This document shows positions 11,232 to 21,477 of a DNA stretch of 64,000 nt, piece after piece. How positions within the stretch are numbered: position 1 is the first letter of the stretch; the number at the start of each line of letters is the position of its first letter. The DNA is from Methylophaga marina (GTDB lineage Bacteria; Pseudomonadota; Gammaproteobacteria; Nitrosococcales; Methylophagaceae): the NCBI RefSeq assembly GCF_030296755.1, contig NZ_AP027741.1, positions 2,781,001 to 2,845,000 of the forward strand, written 5' to 3'. Below the pieces are notes generated by a model. That model was not told the DNA's origin, did no database searches, and saw only the letters and a program-made list of their open reading frames with translations. The translations under genes and the position numbers were made by a program.

Positions 11232-12029
11232 ATGAAAGCATCTGATTGGCAAGTCTATGGACAAACACTCAGTAGCCGATTATTTATTGGCACGGCGTTA
11301 TATCCCTCACCTAAGGTGATGATCGATGCCATTAAAGCATCTCAGGCGGAAGTCATTACAGTGTCATTACGACGACAAACCTCTGCTGATAAACAAAGTG
11401 GGGATCAGTTCTGGCAAATGATTGAGCAGCTCAACTGCCATCTTTTGCCTAATACAGCTGGTTGTTATAGCGTCAAAGAAGCGGTTAATACGGCACATAT
11501 GGCCAGAGAGTTATTTGATACCGACTGGGTTAAGCTTGAAGTGTTGGGCGATAGCTATAATTTGCAACCGGATCCATTTGCTTTGGTTGAAGCCACTAAA
11601 ATATTAATCGAAGATGGATTTAAGGTGTTTCCATACTGCACAGATGATCTGGTGTTATGTCAGAAACTGGCAGAGTTGGGGTGTGAAGTATTAATGCCTT
11701 GGGGAGCACCCATTGGTACCGGTCAGGGATTACTCAATCCTTATGCCTTAAAGACATTACGTGAACGTTTGCCAGAAATGACTTTATTAGTTGATGCGGG
11801 CATTGGTAAACCTTCTGACGCGGTTCAAGCTCTGGAGCTAGGCTACGATGGCATTCTGTTAAATACAGCGATTGCAGAAGCGCTTGAGCCAGAGACAATG
11901 GCTCATGCCTTTGCTGATGCCATCAATGCCGGTCGTTTGGCTTATGAAGCCGGTGTTATGCCTAAACGCGACAATGCCAAACCTAGCACACCCACCTTAG
12001 ATCAGCCCATTTGGCAACAACATGCCTAA
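11232..12029 (+). CDS. thiG: Thiazole synthase ThiG
   Basis: A TIM-barrel enzyme joining deoxyxylulose phosphate, dehydroglycine and ThiS-carried sulfur into the thiazole ring. The ATG at 11232 is chosen because GGAGG lies five bases before it, giving 265 residues. Family marks are [13 protein letters not shown] near residue 15, EVITVSLRR near 40 (barrel strand before the Schiff-base region), WVKLEVLGD near 103, [12 protein letters not shown] near 157 and [13 protein letters not shown] near 185. It follows thiS with a 1-base gap. Confidence 0.95.
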   Translation: MKASDWQVYGQTLSSRLFIGTALYPSPKVMIDAIKASQAEVITVSLRRQTSADKQSGDQFWQMIEQLNCHLLPNTAGCYSVKEAVNTAHMARELFDTDWVKLEVLGDSYNLQPDPFALVEATKILIEDGFKVFPYCTDDLVLCQKLAELGCEVLMPWGAPIGTGQGLLNPYALKTLRERLPEMTLLVDAGIGKPSDAVQALELGYDGILLNTAIAEALEPETMAHAFADAINAGRLAYEAGVMPKRDNAKPSTPTLDQPIWQQHA

Positions 12030-12116
12030 GTATCGGCCGGCAAATAAGGTGATGCCAGCAATACAGAGTGCTTATTTCAAAGCGCGCTCTAAAGAATTAT
12101 TCACATGAGGTAATAC

Positions 12117-13568
12117 GTGGACGCCACACAGAATCAAAAACCGGCTGTTTTACTGATTGGAGGATTGGATCCCCAAGGTTGTGCTGGCATGTCGGCAGAT
12201 ATCATGACGGTTCTGAATCATGGTTGCCATCCACTCTCATTAATTACTGGCTTAACAGAACAAAGTGCAGAAGGATTAACAGAGTTTGGCCTAGTCAGTC
12301 CTGCTAAAGTGAAAGCACAGTTTGAAAATTGTCAGGCAGACTTTGATATTAAAGCGATAAAGATAGGTCTAATTCCACATCTTGAGATAGCTAAATGTAT
12401 CAAAGATATTCTGAATAAATTTAACGGTCCGGTTATTTTTGATCCCGTACTTGGGAGTACCAGTGGTGGCATGACTGTACCGGAGGATGTCAAAAATTAC
12501 ATCTATAAAGAGATTTTGCCTCTGGTGACGGTGGTGACCCCCAACTTGCCTGAGCTCTATGCGCTCACAAAGCCTGATATCAGTGTAGAGATGGGTGCAC
12601 AACTACTGCGTCAAGAAGGTGTTGATGTCTGTTTAGTTAAAGGTGGGCATAGCGACAATGCTTTGGCCATAGATTTCGTTTCTTCTACATTAGCTGATTT
12701 TTATCTCTATAACGAAAAAACAGCTGTTCAGGTAAGAGGAACAGGATGCGTTATGGCTTCATCTCTGGCTTCACATTTAGCATCAGGACAAGATATACGA
12801 GATGCTATGGTATTAGCCAAAGCCTATGTCGCACGTGGCATAAGGCTTTCACACAAAGTGGGGCCATACCAGCTTATCCATCATAGCCAGCAAGATATCG
12901 CGTTAGTTGATTTTCCCAAATTGTGTTATCAGCCTGAGTTGATTGGTCAAACATTGGAATTTCCAACTTGTCCTGAGCTTGGTATTTATCCGGTCGTGGA
13001 GAGTGCTGATTGGGTTAAAAAGCTGGTTGATGAAGGTATCAAAACGATACAGTTAAGAGTGAAAGAGGCTGATCAAGACTTAATACAGCAGCATCTGCAG
13101 TCAGCCATGAGTACGGTAGCAAACAAACCTGTTCATTTTTTCGTCAACGATCACTGGGAAATGGCGATTGAAGCTGGCGCTTATGGTGTTCACCTTGGTC
13201 AGGAAGACCTGCATGATGCGAATATAAAGCAGATTTCAGAGGCTGGTTTGAGATTAGGTGTCTCTACTCATTCATATTGGGAGCTTGCCAGAGCGCTGGC
13301 GGTGAATCCAAGTTATATTGCTTTAGGTCCCATCTATGAAACGACCAGCAAACAAATGCCTTTCTCGCCACAGGGTATTGAGCGTCTGCAGCAGTGGGTT
13401 GATTTATTGAACGGGCATTATCCCATCGTGGCTATTGGTGGCATTAATGTTGAAAGAGCTGAGCAGCTCAGAAAAACTGGGGTGGGCTCAGTGGCCATGA
13501 TTACAGCCATCACAAAAGCAAATGACTATCAACACGTGACCCAGCAATTGTTAGCAATGTGGCAATAA
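12117..13568 (+). CDS. thiDE: Fused hydroxymethylpyrimidine (phosphate) kinase and thiamine-phosphate synthase
   Basis: A bifunctional thiamine enzyme of 483 residues starting at GTG, with GAGG about 7 bases upstream. The ThiD half (about residues 8-265) shows IGGLDPQGCAGMSADI, IFDPVLGSTSGGM and LVKGGHS, and phosphorylates HMP and HMP-P. The ThiE half (about 285-483) shows IQLRVKEADQD, FFVNDHWEMA, GVHLGQEDL, LGPIYETTSK and VAIGGIN, and joins HMP-PP to thiazole phosphate to make TMP. It closes the thi operon, 87 bases after thiG. The ThiD nucleotide segment is slightly unusual (GLDPQGCAG in place of the common GSDPSGGAG). Confidence 0.93.
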   Translation: MDATQNQKPAVLLIGGLDPQGCAGMSADIMTVLNHGCHPLSLITGLTEQSAEGLTEFGLVSPAKVKAQFENCQADFDIKAIKIGLIPHLEIAKCIKDILNKFNGPVIFDPVLGSTSGGMTVPEDVKNYIYKEILPLVTVVTPNLPELYALTKPDISVEMGAQLLRQEGVDVCLVKGGHSDNALAIDFVSSTLADFYLYNEKTAVQVRGTGCVMASSLASHLASGQDIRDAMVLAKAYVARGIRLSHKVGPYQLIHHSQQDIALVDFPKLCYQPELIGQTLEFPTCPELGIYPVVESADWVKKLVDEGIKTIQLRVKEADQDLIQQHLQSAMSTVANKPVHFFVNDHWEMAIEAGAYGVHLGQEDLHDANIKQISEAGLRLGVSTHSYWELARALAVNPSYIALGPIYETTSKQMPFSPQGIERLQQWVDLLNGHYPIVAIGGINVERAEQLRKTGVGSVAMITAITKANDYQHVTQQLLAMWQ

Positions 13569-13571
13569 TCA

Positions 13572-14462
13572 TCACTTGTCTACATTGGGGTTAACCTCAC
13601 CCCATTGTGGCCCTATATTGAGTTTGTGTTGCTGGCTATAACGATAGTCCTGGTACTGAATGGGTTTATCGTTATCTGACTGAGCTTCATTATTATCTGT
13701 GAATGAAGGTGCCGCCGGTGCCACATAATTGCTTGCTGTTAGATCTTCATTTTTCAGCGATTTATTTTCATTTGATAACTCTTGTATCTGCCTGATCAGT
13801 TCTTGATTAGTCGACTGCTGCTTATTGAGCTGTTGTTGTAATGCCATCACTTCTTTCAGCAATTTGTCTGGTGAACTACCGTCAATATTGGGGGCTGTGG
13901 AATCCGTTGTGATGGATGGTAATGTGTCCGCTTCATTATTTTGCTGGTTGGCCATTTCGCTTGAAGCAGTATTCTCGTTCAAAGCGGTCTCGTCACCTGG
14001 CATGGGGTCAATAAGGTTTTCTGTTGGGATGACGTTGCCATTTTCATCCGTTTGTTTTTTTACCACTGTCGGTAAGACCACACCTTCTTCTTCATCATCT
14101 TCTAGATTGATATCCACTTCAGGTAAGACAGCGCTTTGTTCATCTGCTGATGAGAGGTTATCCGTATCTTCATTGTCTGAATCCGTGGGAGCATCCAGCA
14201 AAATAGGTTCTGCTTCTTCCTCTGTATCTGAAGAATCCATCAGAAAAAATAGGGCTAAGCCTGTGATAAGCAAGAGGGCAGCCACACCGATCCCTATTTT
14301 TATTAACAGTGATTTTGATAAGCCAAATAACAATGGCTTATCTTTGCTGTTGGCTTTGGCTGTATCGTTATCTTCAGGAGCCACCTCTCGCTCAGGTGTG
14401 TCGTCTGATGCGGGAGGTGTCTCTGTTTCTTCTTCAAGAATGTCGTTATTGTCTTCAGCCAT
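13572..14462 (-). CDS. Acidic single-pass membrane protein, unknown function
   Basis: A 296-residue protein with an acidic cytoplasmic N-terminus, one clear membrane helix at about residues 52-75, and a very acidic, low-complexity periplasmic region (Asp/Glu/Ser/Asn). A short coiled coil follows at about 200-240 (LLKEVMALQQQLNKQQS) and then a Gln/Tyr-rich tail. The N-in, C-out layout and coiled coil recall division or pilus accessory proteins, but I do not recognise the family. It lies 71 bases downstream of the antiporter gene on the same strand and nearly abuts thiDE from the other side. Confidence 0.6.
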   Translation of the reverse strand: MAEDNNDILEEETETPPASDDTPEREVAPEDNDTAKANSKDKPLLFGLSKSLLIKIGIGVAALLLITGLALFFLMDSSDTEEEAEPILLDAPTDSDNEDTDNLSSADEQSAVLPEVDINLEDDEEEGVVLPTVVKKQTDENGNVIPTENLIDPMPGDETALNENTASSEMANQQNNEADTLPSITTDSTAPNIDGSSPDKLLKEVMALQQQLNKQQSTNQELIRQIQELSNENKSLKNEDLTASNYVAPAAPSFTDNNEAQSDNDKPIQYQDYRYSQQHKLNIGPQWGEVNPNVDK

Positions 14463-14533
14463 GGTATAACTTTACCCTTACTTCAACTCAGTGTTCCTAG
14501 TTGATATATCGGCCTGAAAGCTGAATTCTTTTG

Positions 14534-16414
14534 TTATGTTGGTAAACGATTTTCATCAAGACTACCATCAACTTCTGGTGCACTCATTTCTGCTGGCGTC
14601 AGATCAGTTTCATCCTGCACTAAGGCCACAATAGTCCAACCCATTTCAGGCTGTAATGATTCTGCTGCGGTGAAAAAGCGCAGACGTTTCCGAGGATTGA
14701 AGGCAAATAACGGTGTCACACGACGACCATGCTCACGCAAGTAATCAGCGAAACTGAAGTTTTCAGTTAATTTAGTTTGTTTGATTTTGGCACCTTGGGA
14801 AATCAGGCTGGCCATTTTGGCATAGGTGATTTCACTGCCAAACAAGACATGAGAGTCATGACTTATTGCTTTTCGTGATTTAACAACACTGCGTTCCTTA
14901 TCTTTTTCTTTATCTGTTGATAGAAAGTAAACGCGGTTGCTGCCGAATTCTGACTTATAACGCATACAGGCTAAAGCGTTGAGTTCACTTTGTGGTGTCA
15001 GTGCGAGTATCTGGCCAAGACCTATCAGATCCAAGTGACGATCGGCATGCTCAGAAACGGCATTACCGTAGTAAGTATCCATGCCTTTCATTCGAGCCTC
15101 TTTGACATTACTCCAGCTACCATCAGTAAGACGAGTTCTGAAGCCGTTATCATTGAGTGCCTGTGCCACCACACGCGCGACAGAGTTGGCACCCACAATC
15201 AGGAAACCACTATCTTCTGGCTCTGCCACACCGAGACGTTTTGCAATAAATTTAGCTGTGGCACCTTGCACCAGAACTGTACCGATAATGATGGCAAACG
15301 ATAAGGGTACTAACAAGTCGGCTTTTTCGTAACCGATATCTTGTAAACGCAGAGCAAATAATGCCGTAACGGCTGCAGCTACAATACCACGAGGTCCAAT
15401 CCAGCTAATCATCGCTTTCTCTTGCCAAGTTAAGTCTGAGCCGATGGAACAGACAAACACTTTGACGGGACGCACAACAAACTGAATAAATAAAAATAAA
15501 ATAACCGCGCCCAGACCCAATTGAGTGAATGAGTCCAGATTAAGGCGTGCAGCCAGCAGAATAAATAAGCCAGAAATCAGGAAAATACTCAGATCTTCTT
15601 TGAAGTCTAAGATATTTTCTACCTGAACATTTTTCATATTGGCTAACCAGATACCCAGCACGGTAACCGTCAGCAAGCCTGATTCTTCAGAGATTTCGTT
15701 GGACACAGCAAAGGTACCAAATACCAGTGCCAGTGCTGCCACATTATGCAGATACTCAGGTAATAGATGACGGCGTAATAACAAGCCAAAACTGTAACCA
15801 GCGATAGCACCAATGCTGAGTCCGACTACAATCGTTTTGGCAAACATATAGAGAGTATGTCCGACTTCGGCATGCCCCTGAAGCTGGATAGATAAGAGTA
15901 CTTCAAATACTAAAACGGCCAGAATTGCACCTAATGGATCGATAACAATACCTTCCCAACGTAAAATATTAGAGATTTTGGCATTGGGACGCACAGTCCT
16001 GAGCATAGGGACGATAACAGTGGGACCTGTTACGACCATAATGGCACCGAATAAAATAGCCAGAGCCCAGGGGAAATCTAATAAAAGATGGGTCGCGATG
16101 GCGATGGCAGACCAGGTGATCATCACACCCAGCGTCAAAATATTGCGGACGACTTTTTGAAGTCCTCGAATTTCTTCAAATTTGAGGGTCAGGCTTCCTT
16201 CGAACAGGATGACAGCAACAGCAAGTGAGACAGTAGGGAAGAGCAGGTCACCGAATAATGCCTCGGGATCCAACCAACCTGTCACAGGTCCCAGAACAAT
16301 ACCCGCGATCAGTAACAGGACGATGGCAGGCAGTTTTATCCACCAAGCTAGCCATTGACATACAATGGCGATAATTCCAATGACTGACAGTGCCATGACT
16401 GCTTCGTGATTCAT
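14534..16414 (-). CDS. NhaP-type Na+/H+ (or K+/H+) antiporter with regulatory domain
   Basis: A CPA1-family cation/proton antiporter of 626 residues. The first 400 residues hold about twelve membrane helices with WWIKLPAIVLLLIAGIVLG at the start, VILFEGSLTL near residue 70, the conserved GPTVIVPMLR near 128, a WEGIVIDPLGA motif near 150 (Asp is the expected ion-binding residue) and WIGPRGIVAAAV near 340. A cytoplasmic TrkA-N/Rossmann domain follows (FLIVGANSVARVVAQAL near 405). GGAAGAG precedes the ATG. It should exchange Na+ or K+ for protons, which suits a salt-exposed cell. The exact ion cannot be told from sequence. Confidence 0.9.
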   Translation of the reverse strand: MNHEAVMALSVIGIIAIVCQWLAWWIKLPAIVLLLIAGIVLGPVTGWLDPEALFGDLLFPTVSLAVAVILFEGSLTLKFEEIRGLQKVVRNILTLGVMITWSAIAIATHLLLDFPWALAILFGAIMVVTGPTVIVPMLRTVRPNAKISNILRWEGIVIDPLGAILAVLVFEVLLSIQLQGHAEVGHTLYMFAKTIVVGLSIGAIAGYSFGLLLRRHLLPEYLHNVAALALVFGTFAVSNEISEESGLLTVTVLGIWLANMKNVQVENILDFKEDLSIFLISGLFILLAARLNLDSFTQLGLGAVILFLFIQFVVRPVKVFVCSIGSDLTWQEKAMISWIGPRGIVAAAVTALFALRLQDIGYEKADLLVPLSFAIIIGTVLVQGATAKFIAKRLGVAEPEDSGFLIVGANSVARVVAQALNDNGFRTRLTDGSWSNVKEARMKGMDTYYGNAVSEHADRHLDLIGLGQILALTPQSELNALACMRYKSEFGSNRVYFLSTDKEKDKERSVVKSRKAISHDSHVLFGSEITYAKMASLISQGAKIKQTKLTENFSFADYLREHGRRVTPLFAFNPRKRLRFFTAAESLQPEMGWTIVALVQDETDLTPAEMSAPEVDGSLDENRLPT

Positions 16415-16490
16415 TCTCTTCCTTTAGCTCACTGGAGCACGATTAAACGGAATGTAATGGTGACACTAATTGGCTTCGCCGAAAAGCCTT

Positions 16491-17336
16491 TCACCGGATT
16501 AATTCGATTTCAGCGCGACGATTGTAAGCACGCCCTTTAGCGGTTTTATTCGTAGCTGCGGGATCATGATCGACAAACGACCGCATGATAATTTTTTCTG
16601 CCGGTATCTCATATTGGCCGACAAAAAAGTCTCGTATGGTTTTTGCTCTTGCCTCTGAAAGTGGGACATTTAAACGTTTGCGACCAAAACTGTCAGTGTG
16701 ACTGGTGATAGTGATTTGACTGACACTGTCATCCACTTTTACGTACTCTGCTACACGAGTGAGTGCTTGAAGAGAAGCTTTGTCTAAATTGGTCCTTTCC
16801 GACTCAAAATAAACAGTCAGTTTTCTGATGTCAGAAAAACTATCTGGGTAGAGGTTGTTTAAACACTGCTGAAACGCTGGTAATGAGTCACTGAACTTAA
16901 TAGTGGATAACTTTACAGTGATCTCATCAGCGTATGCTTGAGAACGGTAACGAATGATAGGAAATCGGCCATCCTGCATTTTTACCAGTGCTTGTTGTGC
17001 CAGGGGCCCTTCGATTTGGAATTGTCTTTGTCCTGAAGAGGTGGGTATACGCTTTAAAGTGTCAAACTCCTCAGTGTTCTGCCACGGCGCTGCAGACATT
17101 TCAAATGACACATGACTATTTTCAGCAGGTTGATTATCGGTATCAAACGTCAGTTGTAATGGTTGTCCATTTCGTCTATAAAAACCGGCTTTGCCAAAAC
17201 TGGGAATGGTTTGCATTAATGAACACTCAAGCGGTGATTCAATGACTTGCCAATTTGTATCGGTAACGGGGGCCTGAAATTCTTCAGCAAATAAAGGTGA
17301 CGAGACTAAGAGTGCGGCGATAAAGAGTTTCAACAT
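16491..17336 (-). CDS. motY: MotY-like flagellar T-ring protein (OmpA family)
   Basis: A 281-residue secreted protein: signal peptide at residues 1-17 (cleavage after LFA), then a MotY-type N-terminal domain containing GQRQFQIEGPLAQQAL and ADEITVKLSTIKF. A C-terminal OmpA-like peptidoglycan-binding domain follows, with ITSHTDSFGRKRLNVPLSEARA and RSFVDHDPAA. In Vibrio and Pseudomonas, MotY anchors the stator ring to the wall. Its presence implies polar flagellar motility. It lies only 4 bases after apt and is probably cotranscribed with it. Confidence 0.85.
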   Translation of the reverse strand: MLKLFIAALLVSSPLFAEEFQAPVTDTNWQVIESPLECSLMQTIPSFGKAGFYRRNGQPLQLTFDTDNQPAENSHVSFEMSAAPWQNTEEFDTLKRIPTSSGQRQFQIEGPLAQQALVKMQDGRFPIIRYRSQAYADEITVKLSTIKFSDSLPAFQQCLNNLYPDSFSDIRKLTVYFESERTNLDKASLQALTRVAEYVKVDDSVSQITITSHTDSFGRKRLNVPLSEARAKTIRDFFVGQYEIPAEKIIMRSFVDHDPAATNKTAKGRAYNRRAEIELIR

Positions 17337-17340
17337 AATC

Positions 17341-17856
17341 TTAATAGCTTATTAGAGTGTGGATAGGGTATGGGGCTAGGACATCACGACCATGCAAAAA
17401 ACCAAGCTCCATGACAAAGGCACAGGCAACCACCTCGCCCCCTAAGTTTTGTATAAGTTCACAGCTGGCTCGTGCCGTACCCCCTGTGGCCAGGACATCA
17501 TCTATGACTAGTATTTTATCGCCAGCTTTAATTGCGTCGATATGTGCTTCCAGAGCAGCTGAACCATATTCAAGATCATAGTCGATACGTTGAACATCGT
17601 AAGGTAATTTACCTGGCTTACGCAGTGGAATAAATCCAACACCCAATTCCCATGCTGCTAATGAACCAAAAATAAAGCCTCTTGCTTCCATTCCTGCGAC
17701 AGCGGTTATCGCCTTTCCCTTGTATGGTTGAATTAATGCTGCTACACATTCTCTCAACAAGATGGGGTCCTGTACCAGAGGGGTGATGTCTTTGAACACG
17801 ATGCCTGGTGAAGGAAAGTCATTAACATCTCTGATTTTAGCTTTTAGCTTTTCCAT
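17341..17856 (-). CDS. apt: Adenine phosphoribosyltransferase
   Basis: Salvages adenine to AMP using PRPP. The 171-residue protein has FPSPGIVFKDITPL near residue 13, AGMEARGFIFG near 54, RKPGKLPY near 78 and the PRPP-binding loop ILVIDDVLATGGTA at about 115-128. Length is normal. The gene diverges from a lipoprotein gene and precedes motY. Confidence 0.96.
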   Translation of the reverse strand: MEKLKAKIRDVNDFPSPGIVFKDITPLVQDPILLRECVAALIQPYKGKAITAVAGMEARGFIFGSLAAWELGVGFIPLRKPGKLPYDVQRIDYDLEYGSAALEAHIDAIKAGDKILVIDDVLATGGTARASCELIQNLGGEVVACAFVMELGFLHGRDVLAPYPIHTLISY

Positions 17857-17951
17857 AATAATCTCATTGAGCGAAAAGGTGATTAGCGTCTATTATATCG
17901 GCAGTCATTGCCCGGTTTTTAATGACACAACAAATTAACCCAAAAGGAAGT

Positions 17952-18599
17952 ATGTTGACTTTACACTCACGATTGATTTTTTCTGTTTTTATTATGTTGT
18001 CATCACTGTTTTTAAGCTCGTGCTTTAGCTGGGGTGGTGAAGAAAAAGATGTCGACATGACACCGCGATATTATGCACTGGACGTAGACCGCACGGATAT
18101 AGCCTCTGACTTCCCAGCAGAGCGTGTATTACTGCTGAAGCCAGTCCGTGTTGTACCTCATTTCAGAAGTAAAACCTTAATCTTTCGAATCGGTGAAAAT
18201 GAATATAAAGCTATTGAGCCTCATCAGTTTCTGGTTGACCCTGAGGTGATGTTCACCAATATCGTTAAACGCTGGTTACAAAAAAGTGGTCAATTCAGTC
18301 ATGTGGTTACAGATGATTCTATACCCGCGGATTTTGTGATGGATGCCGCGGTCACGGCTTTTTACGGCGAAAAACGTCCTGCCTATTCTCCACAATCAGT
18401 CATTGAAATGCAGTTCTTTATGTCACCTGCCGACAACCCGGAAAAATTGTTATTTCAGACAGGGTTACGCGTGGATGTCGACATTGAACAAGCCACCCCG
18501 AGTCATGTTGTTACTGGCTGGAAACAAGGAACCGAAGAACTTCTAACGACTTTAGAGCAGGATTTAAGCGCATATTTTTCAAAAGTAGATGCTAGGTAG
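17952..18599 (+). CDS. ABC-type transport auxiliary lipoprotein
   Basis: An outer-membrane-type lipoprotein of the ABC transport auxiliary (PqiC-like) family. The ATG at 17952 is preferred over one at 17922 because AAAGGAAG lies just before it. The signal peptide then ends in the lipobox LSSC at about residues 21-24. The mature part has PRYYALDV, RVLLLKPVRVVPHF and FRIGENEYKAIEPHQFLVDP, typical of the family. Such proteins usually work with an MCE-type lipid importer, but none is coded nearby, so this is a separated component. It is 215 residues long. Confidence 0.75.
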   Translation: MLTLHSRLIFSVFIMLSSLFLSSCFSWGGEEKDVDMTPRYYALDVDRTDIASDFPAERVLLLKPVRVVPHFRSKTLIFRIGENEYKAIEPHQFLVDPEVMFTNIVKRWLQKSGQFSHVVTDDSIPADFVMDAAVTAFYGEKRPAYSPQSVIEMQFFMSPADNPEKLLFQTGLRVDVDIEQATPSHVVTGWKQGTEELLTTLEQDLSAYFSKVDAR

Positions 18600-18884
18600 C
18601 ATCTTGACTTTAGCGTGCAGGATATAGGCTTTAGTGGTAGGATAAGAGGTTTGGTGGTTTAGACACGTTTACCCGGATTCTGGCGTGAGTGTGTTTTCCA
18701 GAGCACGACGAAGAAGTTGGTGTTTTTCTCAACGTTGTGGCTGGAATTCTTTCGACTGGTTTCCTCTTCTGAAGCTGGTTGGTAAACCATACTATGTAGA
18801 ACTGGCTACGCTACAAATGTGTTCAGAATAATCATACTGAGCAACAGCATTTGTAGCCTTATGCTTTATTTGGACGGTCAATAA
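18600..18884 (+). promoter_or_regulatory. gyrA upstream region with long inverted repeat
   Basis: No gene is seen in these 285 bases. GCTACAAATG at 18810-18819 is a perfect inverted copy of CATTTGTAGC at 18848-18857, and inside it TCAG and CTGA form a nested stem. The structure would sit in the gyrA leader about 28 bases before the ATG. It may be a leader RNA fold or a protein-binding palindrome. I could not assign a confident -35/-10 pair. Confidence 0.4.
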
Positions 18885-21475
18885 ATGAGTGAAATTGCCT
18901 TAGAACTGGATTCGATAGGTATCGAAACCGAGATGAAGCAGTCGTACCTTGACTACGCGATGAGCGTTATCGTGGGACGTGCGCTACCGGATGTTCGTGA
19001 TGGATTAAAACCTGTTCATCGTCGTGTTCTCTACGCGATGAGAGAGCTAGGTAATAGCTGGAACAGCCCATATAAAAAGTCTGCCCGTATTGTCGGTGAT
19101 GTTATCGGTAAATATCACCCTCATGGTGATACGGCTGTTTATGACACCATGGTACGTATGGCTCAGCCATTTTCCATGCGATACATGCTGGTCGATGGGC
19201 AAGGTAACTTTGGTTCAGTGGATGGTGACCCTCCGGCAGCGATGCGTTACACCGAAGTACGCATGGCAAAAATTGCTCATGAAATGCTGGCCGATCTTGA
19301 AAAAGAAACTGTTGACTTTGTTCCCAACTATGATGAGTCAGAGTCAGAGCCTGCGGTACTACCAACAAAAATTCCAGCACTTCTGGTCAACGGTTCTTCT
19401 GGTATTGCGGTGGGTATGGCAACCAATATTCCGCCTCACAACCTCACAGAAATTCTGAATGCCTGTATTGCTATTATCGACAATCCAGATGTCACAACAC
19501 ATGAGTTAATGGAATATGTACCGGGGCCTGATTTCCCGACTTCGGGCATCATTAATGGGGCTCGTGGTATTGCTGAAGCCTATCAAACTGGTCGTGGCCG
19601 AGTACACATTCGTGCGCGTGCTGACATTGAGACCAATGAGGCTTCAGGTCAACAAAGTATTGTTGTTAAAGAACTGCCTTACCAGGTCAACAAAGCCCGA
19701 TTATTAGAAAAAATCGCCGAGCTTGTTAAAGATAAAAAAATTGAAGGGATCTCGGCATTGCGCGATGAGTCTGACAAAGACGGTATGCGCATGGTGATTG
19801 TCCTTAAGCGTGGTGAAGTCCCTGAGGTCATCCTTAACAATCTGTATCAGCAGACACAGATGCAAACTGTATTCGGCATCAACATGGTTGCGATTGTTGA
19901 TGGACAGCCTCGTACGCTTAACCTGAAAGAAATTCTGGATGCCTTCATTCGCCACCGTCGTGAAGTCGTGACACGTCGCTCGATTTATGATCTCAGAAAA
20001 GCGCGTGAGCGTGCACACGTATTAGAAGGTCTGGCAACCGCATTAGCCAATATTGATGAAGTTATCGAGCTTATTAAAGCTTCTCCCAACCCTGCTGAAG
20101 CAAAAGAAGCTCTGTTAGCAAAAGGCTGGGCTTCAGGCATGATTCTGGAGATGTTAGGTGCTGCTGGCGCAGAAGCTTCTCGTCCAGAGGATCTGGCTGA
20201 ACAATATGGCTTAGTGAACAATCTCTATCACCTATCGCCAGTCCAGGCACAAGCTATTTTGGATATGCGCTTACACCGCCTAACAGGTCTGGAACAAGAT
20301 AAGATTCTGCAAGAGTACCGAGAAGTTCTGGAGGTCATTGCAGAGTTGTTAGCTATTTTGAGTGATCCGGATAATTTGATGGCGGTGATTCGTGAAGAGT
20401 TAGTTGCTATTAATGCCGAATACGGTGATGAGCGTCGTACAGAAATTCTGGCCAATCATCTTGATCTAACGCTTGAAGATTTAATTACCGAAGAAGAAAT
20501 GGTAGTGACGCTATCACATGCTGGTTATGCCAAAACCCAGCAGCTTGATACGTATCAGGCACAAAAGCGTGGTGGTAAAGGTAAAGCGGCGACTGCCATG
20601 AAAGATGAAGATTTCATTGAGCATTTGTTTATTGCCAATACACATGACACGCTTTTATGTTTCTCCAGCGCCGGTAAAGTGTATTGGAAAAAGTCTATGA
20701 ACTGCCACAAGGAAGCCGCGCTTCACGGGGTAAACCCATCATTAACTTATTACCGTTAGAAGAAGGTGAGAAGATTAATGCTGTTCTACCTATTCGTGAG
20801 TTTGAAGCGGATAAGTTTATTTTCATGGCGACAGCGTCAGGTACGGTTAAGAAAACACCTCTGGTAGATTATTCACGCCCGCGTGCAAACGGCATTATCG
20901 CCGTAGATCTGAAAGAAGACGACCAGTTGATCGATGTGGCTGTCACTAATGGACATTCTGATGTGATGTTATTTAGTAATACCGGTAAGGTTATCCGGTT
21001 TGCTGAAACAGATGTCCGCTCAATGGGACGTGTTTCTCGTGGTGTACGTGGTATGCGTATCGGCGATGATGAGAAAATTATTTCTCTGATTATTGCTGAA
21101 GAAGACGGTGCCATTCTAACGGCGACCGAATTTGGTTACGGTAAACGCACTAATCTGGCTGAATATCGTGTACAAGGCCGTGGTGGACAAGGCATCATTT
21201 CAATTCAGACATCTGAACGAAATGGCTGTGTGGTCGGCGCTGTACAAGTCTGTGATGAACATCAAATTATGTTAATCACAAATGGTGGCACTTTGGTTAG
21301 AACACCGGTGAAAGATGTGTCTTTGGTCGGACGTAACACGCAAGGTGTTCGATTAATTAATCTCAGCAATGGTGAAAAACTCGTCGGTTTGGAACGCGTT
21401 ATTGAAGATGAAGACCCAGATGTCGATTTAGCTATCGATGATATGGATGATACTGACGAAACAACAGAAGAATAA
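18885..21475 (+). CDS. gyrA: DNA gyrase subunit A (frameshifted in this sequence)
   Basis: The breaking-and-rejoining subunit of gyrase, which introduces negative supercoils. Catalytic Tyr122 is in RYTEV, and the quinolone region reads [11 protein letters not shown] with Thr at 83 and Asp at 87, a natural susceptible pattern seen in Pseudomonas. The GyrA box QRGGKGK is present near residue 562. The frame breaks after GKVYWKK: adding one A to the five-A run at 20688-20692 gives [16 protein letters not shown] and continues to 21475, for 863 residues, the expected size. Since gyrA is essential, the break must be a sequencing undercall. serC follows by 2 bases. Confidence 0.96.
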
Positions 21476-21477
21476 AT

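Noticed and set aside
13825-14469. Long Ser-rich open frame opposite the acidic membrane protein
   Set aside because: It is the complement of an Asp/Glu/Ser-rich coding region; the minus-strand frame has a membrane helix and a sensible start.
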